Shown: piece by piece, positions 1 to 7,688 of the stretch
Numbering within the stretch: position 1 is the stretch's first letter
Layout of the letters: each line of letters begins with the position of its first letter
NCBI RefSeq assembly: GCF_001708185.1
Contig: NZ_MDDN01000001.1
Location: 1 to 64,000, forward strand
Direction of reading: 5' to 3'
Source: Lysinibacillus xylanilyticus
Lineage (GTDB): Bacteria; Bacillota; Bacilli; Bacillales_A; Planococcaceae
DNA: 64,000 nt
Position numbers and translations under genes: made by a program
The notes under the pieces: model-generated
The model's input: the letters and a program-made list of their open reading frames with translations, nothing else
Databases searched by the model: none
What the model was told of the DNA's origin: nothing

Positions 1-44
1 GCCTCTAATTTAAATTCTTTGTCATAACTTTTTCGTTTTGTCAT
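1..44 (-). CDS. IS3-type transposase OrfA, N-terminal end only
   Basis: This is the first 14 codons of a gene that runs off the left edge. The translation begins MTKRKSYDKEFKLE, the usual opening of the helix-turn-helix OrfA subunit of IS3/IS150-type transposases, where it leads into the DNA-binding helix. A GGAGTG ribosome binding site lies just upstream on the minus strand. Only the start is visible, so family assignment rests on this short but characteristic motif. It could also be a stand-alone decayed copy. Confidence 0.7.
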   Translation of the reverse strand, partial: MTKRKSYDKEFKLE

Positions 45-124
45 CTTAGACACTCCTAGTAAATTGTTAAGATTATTATACTTTATAAACTCCCAATTCT
101 CTGTGTCCATTATTTAGACTAACA
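1..124 (-). mobile_element. Edge of an IS3-family insertion sequence
   Basis: The transposase start at 44 is followed outward by about 80 non-coding bases. These end in a stretch (103-124, minus strand beginning TGTTAGTCTAAATAATGGAC) that looks like an IS3/IS150-group terminal inverted repeat. The matching end lies outside the window, so the boundary is inferred from the TG start and the distance to orfA. Confidence 0.5.
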
Positions 125-396
125 TCAGTATTAAGTAAATAGAACAATTAATTTTTCTATATATTAGATAATTATAACAAATTCAGGGTTTAAAAACTTG
201 GAAAATAACAACCTTCCCAAAGCGCGGTTTGGGGGCATACTGATCATTAGCAGCCAAAATAACCCCTCATTCAACTGAATGGGGGGGTTATTCCCTAACT
301 TTCATTTGGGAACGTTTATTGTGTTTATTTTGTATACTTTATAAATCCTAGTTGCACTAAAGCACCACTTTAGTTAATTAATAATATATTTTTTCA
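125..396. other. Intergenic region with a repeated terminator
   Basis: No coding frame is convincing. It holds a GC-rich hairpin at 256-292 and the motif TTTGGGAACGTTTA near 306. Variants of that motif recur near 1130 and 2730. Confidence 0.5.
256..292 (-). terminator. Rho-independent terminator of the CPBP protease gene
   Basis: Arms AATAACCCC and GGGGTTATT enclose CATTC/GAATG, followed by TTTT on the minus strand. A near copy with the same flank (ATTAGYAGCC) lies at 2771-2809, so this is a repeated terminator cassette. Confidence 0.75.
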
Positions 397-1077
397 CTAA
401 ATAATAGTAACGAAAAAATTATGAAATGCGTGCAACAACACAACCGACCATAATGAACCAGTCTTTTTATAGACAAAACCAAAAAGTAAACCTATTGCAA
501 AAACATATATATGGGTCCCAGCTATAAAGAAATCATAGAATCCAGCATTGTAAATCCAAATTGGGTAGTGAATGACCAAAAATAGTAAAGCAGTTACAAT
601 ATTTGCTTTCCAAAAAGCCATTTTTTTATTGATTTCTTGTAAAATTAATCCCCTGAAAACAATTTCTTCGGCTAGCCCTGCCATAAGAAAACCATTAAGG
701 TAATCATCAATGGATAATGAAAATTGAAATGATTGCTGATTAATGATATATGTTTCAAAAGCAAAATATAAGCCAACTAACAGTGAAAGAACTACTCCCC
801 AAAATAAACCTTTTTTAACATTAACGTTCACTCTTAAGTAGTCAAATGGGTTAGTATGTAAATAATATTTTATGTATAACCAAGTTGGAACAATCCATAC
901 GAACCCCTTAACCAACGCCTCTAATAATGGGGAGATTATTTCACCGAACGAATAAATGTAGTCAATTAACCATAATTCTTTAATTGTCCATACCAAATAA
1001 AATATGAGTAGAAACCCTATCATTGTTTTTACATCATTATTTTTCACTTTACTTTCAACACTTAATTGCGATTCCAT
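397..1077 (-). CDS. CPBP family intramembrane (CAAX-type) protease
   Basis: This is a polytopic membrane protein of 226 residues with about six hydrophobic segments. It carries the three signatures of the CPBP/Abi (CAAX prenyl protease 2) family: EEIVFRG near residue 137, a following VIHYP histidine motif near 170, and HAFHN near 216. In this family the Glu-Glu and the two histidines form the metalloprotease site within the membrane. Bacterial members are often linked to bacteriocin self-immunity or peptide processing, but no bacteriocin gene is visible here. The start was set at ATG 1077 because GGAGG lies 5 bases upstream; an ATG 12 bases earlier overlaps that site. The substrate is unknown. 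Confidence 0.85.
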   Translation of the reverse strand: MESQLSVESKVKNNDVKTMIGFLLIFYLVWTIKELWLIDYIYSFGEIISPLLEALVKGFVWIVPTWLYIKYYLHTNPFDYLRVNVNVKKGLFWGVVLSLLVGLYFAFETYIINQQSFQFSLSIDDYLNGFLMAGLAEEIVFRGLILQEINKKMAFWKANIVTALLFLVIHYPIWIYNAGFYDFFIAGTHIYVFAIGLLFGFVYKKTGSLWSVVLLHAFHNFFVTII

Positions 1078-1251
1078 TTCTACCTCCATTAATGAGTTAT
1101 TCCCTATTTTTGAATATTTACCAAGCTTGCATTTAGGAACGTTATAATTAAAGAACTATATTATTACTCAACAACAGGTAATGAAGGAATGATTCTTTCT
1201 CCATCTCTATAAATCAATTTCCTTATTTTGTATAAATGGTAAAACCTAAAC

Positions 1252-1515
1252 TTAGGCATCTCGTTTACGGTAAAATACAATAGCTACTGTAATAAAGATC
1301 AGTGTCCATAACATTGAAACACCTGTCCCTTGCATTGGTGTAAGGAAATTTATTTCATCAGAGGAAGGCGGCATATACATATAATATCCTGCCGTATCCG
1401 GAAAATAATTTTTAATACTGGGTAAAAAATCTCTCAATAATGGACTGACAATGAAATAATGACCAAGCAGTACCACTAAAGCAGGAGTGGTTCGTCTGAG
1501 TAGAACACTGCCCCT
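1252..1515 (-). pseudogene. ABC-2 type permease, C-terminal fragment
   Basis: The frame is open for about 88 codons and reads LLRRTTPALVVLLGHYF, then a soluble loop and a final membrane helix ending in YRKRDA. That is the usual last quarter of an ABC-2 family permease of multidrug or bacteriocin exporters. The N-terminal three quarters and the partner ATPase are missing. The frame is closed upstream by a TAA and no ribosome binding site precedes any start. It is therefore read as a remnant of a deleted exporter. A 74-residue product from an internal GTG is possible but unlikely. Confidence 0.6.
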
Positions 1516-1609
1516 TTAGTTTAAGTACATTACTTCACAACTTAAACCCAAATTTCAACAAAATCGAATTTTCCAAAAGGAGTTATTCAAATAAATGGCC
1601 CTATTGCTG

Positions 1610-1642
1610 AAAAGGCACAATTCATCTTCAAGAATTGCGCCC
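1610..1642 (-). terminator. Hairpin repeat, terminator of the DHFR-like gene
   Basis: Arms GGCACAATT (1614-1622) and AATTGCGCC (1633-1641) are followed by TTTTC on the minus strand. The same cassette with a different loop lies on the other side of the gene at 2308-2335, and looser relatives at 4696-4719 and near 5555. Confidence 0.65.
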
Positions 1643-1689
1643 GTTTGCTGTAGTAATGAAATTTATAGTCTGGTATCCCCAAATGATAT

Positions 1690-2259
1690 TTAAATTCTGT
1701 TTGAATGGTAGATTAGTTGAACAACTCCGGAGGAAAAAGTCCTTGTATTCATCAAATTTAAATTCAATCTTTGTTTTATATCAACAAATAACGGTCTTCC
1801 CTCTCCCAATACTACAGGATGAACAGATAATCTAAACTCATCGACAAGCCCTAAATCAATAAAAGTCGTGATGAGACTTGCCCCACCGTATAACCATATG
1901 TCTTTACCAGGAGTATTCTTTAATTTATTTACTTCCTCGGGAATATTTTCATTTACAAATATTGCTTTACTGTCAGACCCTTTTTGCGTTCTAGAAAACA
2001 CATATTTTTCCTTGCCGTGAACCAACTCCCACATTTCTTTTTCGTCATCAGGAGCCCCAGTTGTTGGAGTATATTGTCCCCATAAATCGTAACTTTTTCT
2101 TCCATACAAAATTGTATCAATTTGATTTAGGAAATTAGTAAACTCCATTTCAGGGTCCATTATGCACCAATCAACTTCACCATTTTTCCCTTCAATAAAT
2201 CCGTCTAGGGAAACAGCTAAATCTAAAATTATTTTTCTTGTTCCTACTTCATAGGACAT
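1690..2259 (-). CDS. Dihydrofolate reductase / RibD C-terminal-like protein
   Basis: This is a 189-residue soluble protein of the RibD_C/DHFR-like fold. It opens RKIILDLAVSLDGFIEG, the family's first strand and substrate loop. It continues with ILYGRKSYDLWG and the nucleotide-binding IWLYGGASLITTFIDLGLVDEFRLSV stretch, where GGA/S binds NADPH. The length matches the YyaP/YwjB group of Bacillus reductases, whose substrates are not established. A strong AAAGGAGGG site precedes the ATG. The gene stands alone, bracketed by two copies of the same hairpin repeat, which suggests a cassette gained as a unit. It is not the folA-type housekeeping enzyme, which is shorter and differs at the N terminus. 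Confidence 0.85.
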   Translation of the reverse strand: MSYEVGTRKIILDLAVSLDGFIEGKNGEVDWCIMDPEMEFTNFLNQIDTILYGRKSYDLWGQYTPTTGAPDDEKEMWELVHGKEKYVFSRTQKGSDSKAIFVNENIPEEVNKLKNTPGKDIWLYGGASLITTFIDLGLVDEFRLSVHPVVLGEGRPLFVDIKQRLNLNLMNTRTFSSGVVQLIYHSNRI

Positions 2260-2288
2260 TATTTTCCCTCCTTTAGTTGTTCAAGAAT

Positions 2289-2340
2289 CTGGACCAGTTG
2301 CTGAAAAGGCACAATTTACCTTCAAGAATTGCGCCCAATT
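2289..2340. repeat. Second copy of the GGCACAATT/AATTGCGCC hairpin repeat
   Basis: TTGCTGAAAAGGCACAATT is shared almost exactly with 1604-1622, and both copies continue with CTTCAAGAATTGCGCCC. The two copies flank the DHFR-like gene as direct repeats about 690 bp apart. This copy would terminate the small gene at 2362-2517. Confidence 0.7.
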
Positions 2341-2361
2341 GTATGACTCTAATTTTTATGT

Positions 2362-2517
2362 CTATTCTTTACAAAAATCTACAAATTTTTTTGCCTGTAT
2401 TAAGGACATACCTGTTTGCTCTCTCAAAAATTTCACAGCTTTAATTTCACCGACTGACTTTATTTTCTCTTTTACTAAGGCAATCAGTTCCTCATTATAG
2501 ATTTTAGTATAATCCAT
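2362..2517 (-). CDS. Small ribosomal L7/L12 C-terminal-like protein (51 aa)
   Basis: This 51-residue protein reads MDYTKIYNEELIALVKEKIK, then SVGEIKAVKFLREQTGMSLI and QAKKFVDFCKE. The segment EIKAVKFLREQTGMSLIQAKKFVD matches the pattern of the C-terminal domain of ribosomal protein L7/L12 (helix-loop-helix with K-x-VR-x-x-TGLGLKEAKxxVE). Stand-alone small proteins of this type occur in Bacilli and their role is unknown. GAGGGGG lies about 6 bases before the ATG. The gene is followed by the hairpin repeat at 2308-2335. The domain likeness is by eye only. Confidence 0.65.
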   Translation of the reverse strand: MDYTKIYNEELIALVKEKIKSVGEIKAVKFLREQTGMSLIQAKKFVDFCKE

Positions 2518-2682
2518 TTTTTCGCCCCCTCGTGTAATTAAAGTTTAACATTCCAAAAGCGTCCTTTGGGTACATTTCATTGAGATTCTATTTATAGGTT
2601 ATCGCCATTCAGAACAAGTGGATCGAACAGTCTTCTTTAAAATTATTTTTCGCAGCGTCTCAGAGTGTTATTTTCTATAAAA

Positions 2683-2722
2683 AACAGCGACAAACAGTGA
2701 TTTAACAGTGTTTGTCGCTGTT
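2683..2722. repeat. 14-bp perfect inverted repeat
   Basis: AACAGCGACAAACA at 2683-2696 pairs with its exact complement at 2709-2722 across a 12-base loop. No T-run follows directly on either strand, so it may be a structural repeat rather than a simple terminator. Confidence 0.6.
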
Positions 2723-2770
2723 TGAGTTGTTCCCAAGCTTCATTAGGGAACATAACAATCATTAGTAGCC

Positions 2771-2809
2771 AAAATAACCCCCTCATTCAATTGAATGGGA
2801 GGTTATTTT
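2771..2809 (-). terminator. Terminator, second copy of the 256-292 cassette
   Basis: The AAAATAACC / GGTTATTTT stem encloses CATTCAATTGAATG. Both this copy and the one at 256-292 are preceded by ATCATTAGYAGCC. It lies downstream of the minus-strand gene at 2869-3381. Confidence 0.7.
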
Positions 2810-2868
2810 GAATTGAATTGTATAATTACCTTATAAGTTTCTATAATTTATCAAGACCTATTAGAATC

Positions 2869-3381
2869 TTATTTAATGATTAAGTTCTTAATCGTTACAT
2901 TTAATCGCATCGCAGAATTCATTATTGTAGACCTAACCGTTTGTATTTCATTTAGGCTAGATATTGTTGCTAGTACTATTACTTCAGTTTTTACTCGATG
3001 AACATTTTCTACCTCTATATTTTGTTCAATAAGCTTATTTAGAAAAGCCGTTAATTTATCATCACTTCTTTTCCCGATATAAAATATAATTTTAATCTTA
3101 TATTCTCTAACGGAAATTAAATACTGATTCAATGCCCAAATGAAAGTATCATTTTCGGCATCGTAATAGCTAGGGTCGCTAAAATTTTTCGCTTGACCAC
3201 AATGCTGACAAATTGCTATGTATCGAACATGACGTACACCAATACCTGGCTGTTCAACATTTACATATATTTCATAAGGAATAAACACATTATGTGTACA
3301 AAAATTACAAATAATAGGCTCATCAAAAATCGTAATACGACTTTTTTGGGGGCGTAAAGATTCATCTGTGCCACTCATCAT
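2869..3381 (-). CDS. Zinc-ribbon protein of unknown function
   Basis: I do not recognise this 170-residue protein. The N-terminal half has two Cys pairs, CNFC near residue 25 and CQHC near 59. They are spaced like a four-cysteine zinc ribbon, with aromatic and beta-rich sequence between them. After a short charged linker, the C-terminal part (about 105-170) predicts as alternating strands and helices (KIIFYIGKRSDDKL, then VKTEVIVLATIS) and has no motif I can name. The ribosome binding site before the ATG ATG start is weak. It is a single gene with its own terminator. It could be a small stress or immunity protein of the accessory region. Confidence 0.6.
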   Translation of the reverse strand: MMSGTDESLRPQKSRITIFDEPIICNFCTHNVFIPYEIYVNVEQPGIGVRHVRYIAICQHCGQAKNFSDPSYYDAENDTFIWALNQYLISVREYKIKIIFYIGKRSDDKLTAFLNKLIEQNIEVENVHRVKTEVIVLATISSLNEIQTVRSTIMNSAMRLNVTIKNLIIK

Positions 3382-3464
3382 GGTTCTACCACAATCGCGC
3401 CGGATTGTTTCTTTAAAGTCATCCGTTTATTTCATTCATTTACTTTGCCTGGAGTTCTAGGTGC

Positions 3465-4409
3465 TTATTCCCCTACCATACCGTCGTTATCATTATCTTG
3501 CATATATGGGTATAACCAGTGATCACTCGATATTGGCATGCTATAACCTGCTGCTTTTGCTTCTTTAATCGTTACTTGACCATTTCCATCTGTATCCACG
3601 CTAGAAATATCTTCAGTGCCATTCAAAGCATTGGACTTATTAGAACTTGTTGACTTATTTGAGTTAGTTGATTTACTTTCAGTTAATCCTAGAGATTTAT
3701 TTATTTCATCAGGGTTGCCGTTATCATACTCATCTACAATTTTATTCCCTTTTAAAGTGTAAGTGTACTTGTAATGAGAAGGAATCTGCGTTTCCGTATT
3801 AGGATATGTGATTATTGCTTCAAAATTAGTAGCTCCACCAGCTTTACGAATAGCGTCTTCCATATACGCTTGATCACCATGTCGGTTAAGCGTACTATCT
3901 TGTGGCGTAATATTATAAGCATTTGATACCCCACCAAGAGAATCTGCAATAATATGTCCTTCATCTAAATCTGCTCTTTCGACACCAGGAACTTTTGCTT
4001 CATCAGCGTAGTATCTGCCAGACGATGTTACAGGTTCGGTACGATCATCTTGTAGAACGATTTCGTTAGCAATGACACGGACTAATTGCCCGTGTTCATT
4101 CGTAAAGGACCAATACTCTCGGTCCCCAAAACCAATGTCAACGACGACGTTAGGTTCGCGATGTCCAGACAAATCACCACCATCAACTTCAATTAGTTTG
4201 TAACCTTTGAACAGTTGATCTTTTGATTGAGTTGATGTTTCCTCTACTACTTGTTTTTCAGTCGTAGTTTTTTCTTTTTCACTATTTTTTGTAGTTACTT
4301 CTTGTGAATCAGCTTTCCCATCAGTATTCGATACATCTTCTACGTTAGTACAACCAACTGTAAAGATGGCAGTTAAAAGTAAGATTAAATAGTTTATTTT
4401 CTTTTTCAT
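3465..4409 (-). CDS. Lipoprotein DNA/RNA non-specific endonuclease with EF-hand and excalibur-like tail
   Basis: This is a 314-residue secreted lipoprotein. The signal peptide ends in TVGC, so Cys20 would be lipid-modified and anchor the protein outside the membrane. A Ser/Thr/Lys-rich linker follows to about residue 65. The nuclease domain covers about 70-225 and contains DEGHIIADSLGG, with His152 in the position of the catalytic histidine of the DNA/RNA non-specific endonuclease group. A later Asn/His stretch (NITPQDSTLNRHG) is typical of the metal site. The tail holds a canonical 12-residue EF-hand loop, D272 to E283. It ends in DNDNDGMVGE, an excalibur-type calcium motif in which the usual Cys is Gly. 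GAGGAG precedes the start. Likely roles are extracellular DNA use or competition. Confidence 0.85.
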   Translation of the reverse strand: MKKKINYLILLLTAIFTVGCTNVEDVSNTDGKADSQEVTTKNSEKEKTTTEKQVVEETSTQSKDQLFKGYKLIEVDGGDLSGHREPNVVVDIGFGDREYWSFTNEHGQLVRVIANEIVLQDDRTEPVTSSGRYYADEAKVPGVERADLDEGHIIADSLGGVSNAYNITPQDSTLNRHGDQAYMEDAIRKAGGATNFEAIITYPNTETQIPSHYKYTYTLKGNKIVDEYDNGNPDEINKSLGLTESKSTNSNKSTSSNKSNALNGTEDISSVDTDGNGQVTIKEAKAAGYSMPISSDHWLYPYMQDNDNDGMVGE

Positions 4410-4839
4410 TTTAGGACTCCTCGTACTATTTTTTTACTGATCGTTCTAGAGATCTTTGAATAAAACATAAATTAACATTGTTAACCTATTTAAAATAGTA
4501 TAATACAATATTAATTTTATAACAGTAGATACTTTATTTCGAAGTATGTAGTGTTAAATTCCAATAAAGATTAGTAGAGTCCATTGCATTATATTTTTCA
4601 AATATAAAAAATTGTGGGAACGGTTTCAAGTATAAACACTAACCGTATTTCATTAACATGTATTATTCAAATAATATGGCCCTTTAAAAGAAAAAGACGC
4701 GTTCCTAAATAAACGCGCCCGATAACTAAATAACAGTTAGCTTCTATTAGCTGATTGTCGAATTCCAAAGGGGTTTCTATTGGCGGGTTAGTTCAGCAAA
4801 TTATTTTTCTGGTACTATAACGCTATGTTGAACTCCTTG
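4410..4839. other. AT-rich intergenic region
   Basis: No coding frame is convincing. It holds the upstream region of the nuclease gene and the terminator of the next minus-strand gene at 4696-4719. Confidence 0.5.
4692..4721 (-). terminator. Terminator of the P-loop kinase gene
   Basis: GACGCGTT (4696-4703) and AACGCGCC (4712-4719) form the stem, followed by TTTTTC on the minus strand. The flank ATATGGCCCT resembles the one before the 1610 hairpin (AAATGGCCCT). Confidence 0.7.
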
Positions 4840-5337
4840 TTATTCTTTTCTATTAAACTCTAAAACATTTAAACCCTCGGATGCTTCTGGTGCTTCAAAA
4901 AATTTAGTAACATGAATAAACATCGCCTCCGTGTCAAAAGCTGCTCTTTCGGGTTGTTCGTTACGCCTTTGTGCAATTTGACTTAAGCATTGCTCGTTAT
5001 TTAAATTAAGGAAAATTAGTTGATGGTTTGCATTGACCTCTGATGCTATATCCAAAAACCACTTTCGCTGTTTTTGAGTGTTACCTGGAAAATCCATCAC
5101 TACATCTGTACCAACACTTAATATGTTTTGGACAAGCTTTTTCACCATCGGCTTGAGCTGCGCTGAAAATTTTAGATAATCCTCAAATGATGTGATTTGA
5201 TTGGGATAAAGAGATGAAAGCCATTCATCCTCAGATAACAGTACCGCATGTTTTTCTATAGCCAATTGTTTTGATTTAGTTGATTTTCCTGCTCCCATTT
5301 TTCCACAGAAAAAGTATAGAGTCCCCAATTGTTTCAT
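4840..5337 (-). CDS. P-loop kinase-like ATPase (AAA_33 type)
   Basis: This is a 165-residue soluble nucleotide-binding protein. The N terminus has a Walker A loop, GKMGAGKST, at about residues 12-20, directly after the first strand LYFFC. A DxxG-type second strand (DVVMDFPGNTQKQRKWF) at about 89-105 would supply the Walker B or substrate region. An arginine-rich lid (AQRRNEQPERAAFD) follows near 137-150. This order is that of small metabolite or aminoglycoside-like kinases and zeta-toxin-like P-loop enzymes. The substrate cannot be told. The ATG lies behind a weak ribosome binding site. The gene is alone with its own terminator, in a stretch of single-gene accessory units. Confidence 0.75.
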   Translation of the reverse strand: MKQLGTLYFFCGKMGAGKSTKSKQLAIEKHAVLLSEDEWLSSLYPNQITSFEDYLKFSAQLKPMVKKLVQNILSVGTDVVMDFPGNTQKQRKWFLDIASEVNANHQLIFLNLNNEQCLSQIAQRRNEQPERAAFDTEAMFIHVTKFFEAPEASEGLNVLEFNRKE

Positions 5338-5985
5338 ATTCTATTCCTCCGGGCTTATTAAATTGGTTGTTGCCCCACCTTGTAATACTAAATTTACAAC
5401 CTACGTTATTAGTAATAGTAACTGTCTTTTTTTAGTATGAATATTCAGTTTTAAATATTCAATATCTAAATCGGGTCTTTAATTTTAAATTAAATTTTTT
5501 AATGTTTTAGGATATTAACACCCCCTAAGACCTGCTTATTTTAACCTTTATTCAAGAATATGTCCCGTTTGTTGAATTAATTAACTCACATTTTTAAATC
5601 CATTTATTATTTTTCAAACGACTTTATTGTAAATTAAACAACTTTATTATCCGTATACAAGAGGTGAGATGATTTTAATCAAACTTTTATATAAACCTAC
5701 ATTATGAATATTCATCGTGAAACTGCCCTTTCTAGGAACCCTATTTACGTATTCTCAAAAAAGGAAAAGTACCCCAAATCCTTGATATTAAAGGACTTGA
5801 AGCGCTTTTCAGTTGGTTCAAACTTGTTCTATTTGAACCTTGATCCGTCTCAGGAGGACATACTAAAACATTGATATATCAACGGTTTATGACTATATAC
5901 CTTTTGTTTACCTCGTTTTTAGACCACTCATAAACAAAGTATATTTTATTAGTTAAGTTAAATAATATCTTTAGGAGGTGTCGAA
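5338..5985. other. Long intergenic region without a clear gene
   Basis: About 650 bases have no supported gene. Near 5545-5570 there is a degraded relative of the hairpin repeat (TTCAAGAATATGTCCCGTTTG). A perfect 8-bp inverted repeat (GGTTCAAA / TTTGAACC) lies at 5814-5838. A short frame around 5768-5845 reads VPQILDIKGLEALFSWFKLV, which faintly recalls a recombinase, but it stops at once and cannot be supported. Confidence 0.4.
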
Positions 5986-6141
5986 ATGAAAAGGGATAAA
6001 AAAGATACAGAATTTGCAACAGACGAGTCAACAAAACAATCAAATATTAAAAAACCTAATGTGCGTGATGAACATACTGAACCCACTCGCCCACCTGGAG
6101 ACGTTAGAAATGCGAAAAAAAGTAAATCAACTTCGTTATAA
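5986..6141 (+). CDS. Small hydrophilic protein (51 aa), unknown
   Basis: This 51-residue charged protein has a very strong ribosome binding site: AGGAGGTG ends 7 bases before the ATG. It opens MKRDKKDTEFATDESTKQSN and contains HTEPTRPPGDVRNAKK. It has no hydrophobic segment and no cysteine and is rich in Lys, Asp, Glu and Thr, so it is probably disordered. A good terminator follows at 6173-6199, making a compact single-gene unit. I do not recognise the family. Size and composition resemble small stress or spore-associated proteins of Bacilli, but that is only a resemblance. Confidence 0.7.
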   Translation: MKRDKKDTEFATDESTKQSNIKKPNVRDEHTEPTRPPGDVRNAKKSKSTSL

Positions 6142-6172
6142 CTAAGGCTGCTATTTAGTGTTTTATTCTTTT

Positions 6173-6199
6173 GACCACCCATTCGGAGTGGTCTTTTTT
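6173..6199 (+). terminator. Terminator of the 51-aa gene
   Basis: GACCAC (6173-6178) pairs with GTGGTC (6188-6193), followed by six T. A sister hairpin with the same stem lies at 7627-7650. Confidence 0.85.
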
Positions 6200-6310
6200 C
6201 TGGTTATTTAATTAAAAAAACTAATTTATTTATAAAACTACGAACTTTTTAGATGGCAAATCGTCCATTTATTGGTAAAAACTATTTTTTTAAAAAAAGG
6301 AGAAATACAT

Positions 6311-7495
6311 ATGAAAAAACCGATTAAAAAAACTTGGATGGTTGCCTCTGCACTTACAATAGGAATGGCTGTTCTGACACCACTTCAAGCAGGAGCTGCA
6401 TCAGTAGAAACAACAGATCATAGCAGTATTACCGTTCAACTTGAACAAAAAATTACAGGAACTATTAAAGACATCTACAGCGAGAGCGATGGAATGATCC
6501 TTAAGGGGAGAGATGGTAAAAATTACTTCATCAGTTTATTTAAATTTTCAGATGAGCAATTAGAAAAAATGAATTTAGTAGAAGGACAAGAAATTTCTAT
6601 AGAAGGTAGCTTAGTAGAGAATTATTCCGACTTTTACACGTTTGACGTATTTAAAAAAGGCTTACCTAAAGAGGTAACAGAAGAAGATTTAACAAAATTA
6701 GAAAAAATGTTTAATGAAATCAAACAGCTAAAAAAAGAGGTGTCAGCTGAAATAGAAAAAGAAGCGACTGAAGAAGAGATTGAAAAGAAATATGAAGAAA
6801 TAGAAACAATTCACGAAGAAATGTATAAAATTACAAAGCCATATTATTTAGCTGCTTGGCAACCACAATCTTTCGACGAATTTATACAGGATTACGGATT
6901 TAATGAGAAAAATATCGTTATTAAAGAAAACGATACTACACAGCTTAAAGCTATTTATACCGAATGGGTAAAGCTTGAAAAAAGTGGTGATGAAGAAAAA
7001 GCTAATGAAAAACTTGATGAGTTTTATAAAATACTTCAACCATATTTAGACGAACTAAATCCGCCAGAAACATTTGAAGAATTTATGGATAGCTATATGG
7101 AAGTCACGGAATTATTAGATATCCCCGCTGAAACTTTAGCCAAACTAAAAACTCTTCATGAGGATTTACAAAAAGCATTAAAAGTTGAAAATGATGAGAT
7201 GTATGATAAACTACACGAAGAATTCTATGGACTTTTAAAACAATTCGAAAAGCCTCAAACATTTGAAGAATACATGGCTGACTTTGAATTTGAAGTGAGT
7301 GAAGTTGATAGCAAGCAATTAAAACAGCTTTATGAAGAAATCTTAGCTCTTGATGAAAAAGAACAAGAAAAAACTGAAGCAAAATGGGAAGCATTTCACA
7401 ATATTTTAGACCCATATTTTGAAGCAAATAAAGAAATTCTTATATCAGCTTCTAAAGTAACGATAAACGGCCAAGACTATCTTCCACAGCATTAA
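6311..7495 (+). CDS. Secreted protein with ~65-residue helical repeats, unknown function
   Basis: This is a 394-residue exported protein of unrecognised family. Residues 1-30 form a signal peptide (KKPIKKTWMVASALTIG, then a likely cut after QAGAA). Residues about 45-115 form a compact, possibly OB-like domain (ITGTIKDIYSESDGMILKGR). From about 120 the protein is acidic and helical and built of repeats. The anchor motif recurs as PQSFDEFIQDY (185), PETFEEFMDSY (252) and PQTFEEYMADF (315), each followed by a charged helix ending in a PYx or FEK turn. The period is about 65 residues. It ends KVTINGQDYLPQH. The start is ATG 6311 because AAAGGAG lies 9 bases before it; the upstream ATG has no site. 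A terminator at 7509-7558 makes it a single-gene unit. An adhesin, surface or inhibitor role is possible. Confidence 0.8.
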   Translation: MKKPIKKTWMVASALTIGMAVLTPLQAGAASVETTDHSSITVQLEQKITGTIKDIYSESDGMILKGRDGKNYFISLFKFSDEQLEKMNLVEGQEISIEGSLVENYSDFYTFDVFKKGLPKEVTEEDLTKLEKMFNEIKQLKKEVSAEIEKEATEEEIEKKYEEIETIHEEMYKITKPYYLAAWQPQSFDEFIQDYGFNEKNIVIKENDTTQLKAIYTEWVKLEKSGDEEKANEKLDEFYKILQPYLDELNPPETFEEFMDSYMEVTELLDIPAETLAKLKTLHEDLQKALKVENDEMYDKLHEEFYGLLKQFEKPQTFEEYMADFEFEVSEVDSKQLKQLYEEILALDEKEQEKTEAKWEAFHNILDPYFEANKEILISASKVTINGQDYLPQH

Positions 7496-7508
7496 CCAGT
7501 AAAAATTT

Positions 7509-7558
7509 GGGGTTATCCTAAAAGTCATTAAACAATGATTAGGGATTAACCCCTTTCT
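7509..7558 (+). terminator. Terminator of the secreted repeat protein gene
   Basis: GGGGTTA (7509-7515) pairs with TAACCCC (7547-7553) with further pairing inside, followed by TTTCTT. Confidence 0.8.
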
Positions 7559-7620
7559 TACACAATATATACATATAAATATGGGTATAAAACCATGAGA
7601 ATTTAGGGTACAGTTAATAA

Positions 7621-7656
7621 CAAAAAGACCACCCATCACACGGAGTGGTCATTTTA
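7621..7656 (-). terminator. Terminator of the 7689-8297 membrane protein gene
   Basis: The GACCAC/GTGGTC stem is followed by TTTTTG on the minus strand. It has the same stem as 6173-6193. Confidence 0.75.
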
Positions 7657-7688
7657 TGGTTATCATATACACAGTTTGATTATGCGAA

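Noticed and set aside
5768..5960. Possible integrase or attachment-site remnant
   Set aside because: A short frame (VPQILDIKGLEALFSW) recalls a recombinase helix, but it stops after a few codons, and no catalytic motif or repeat supports it.
5958..6182. Minus-strand frame opposite the 51-aa gene
   Set aside because: The plus strand has AGGAGGTG, a clean ORF and a terminator in the right direction. The minus frame has none of these.
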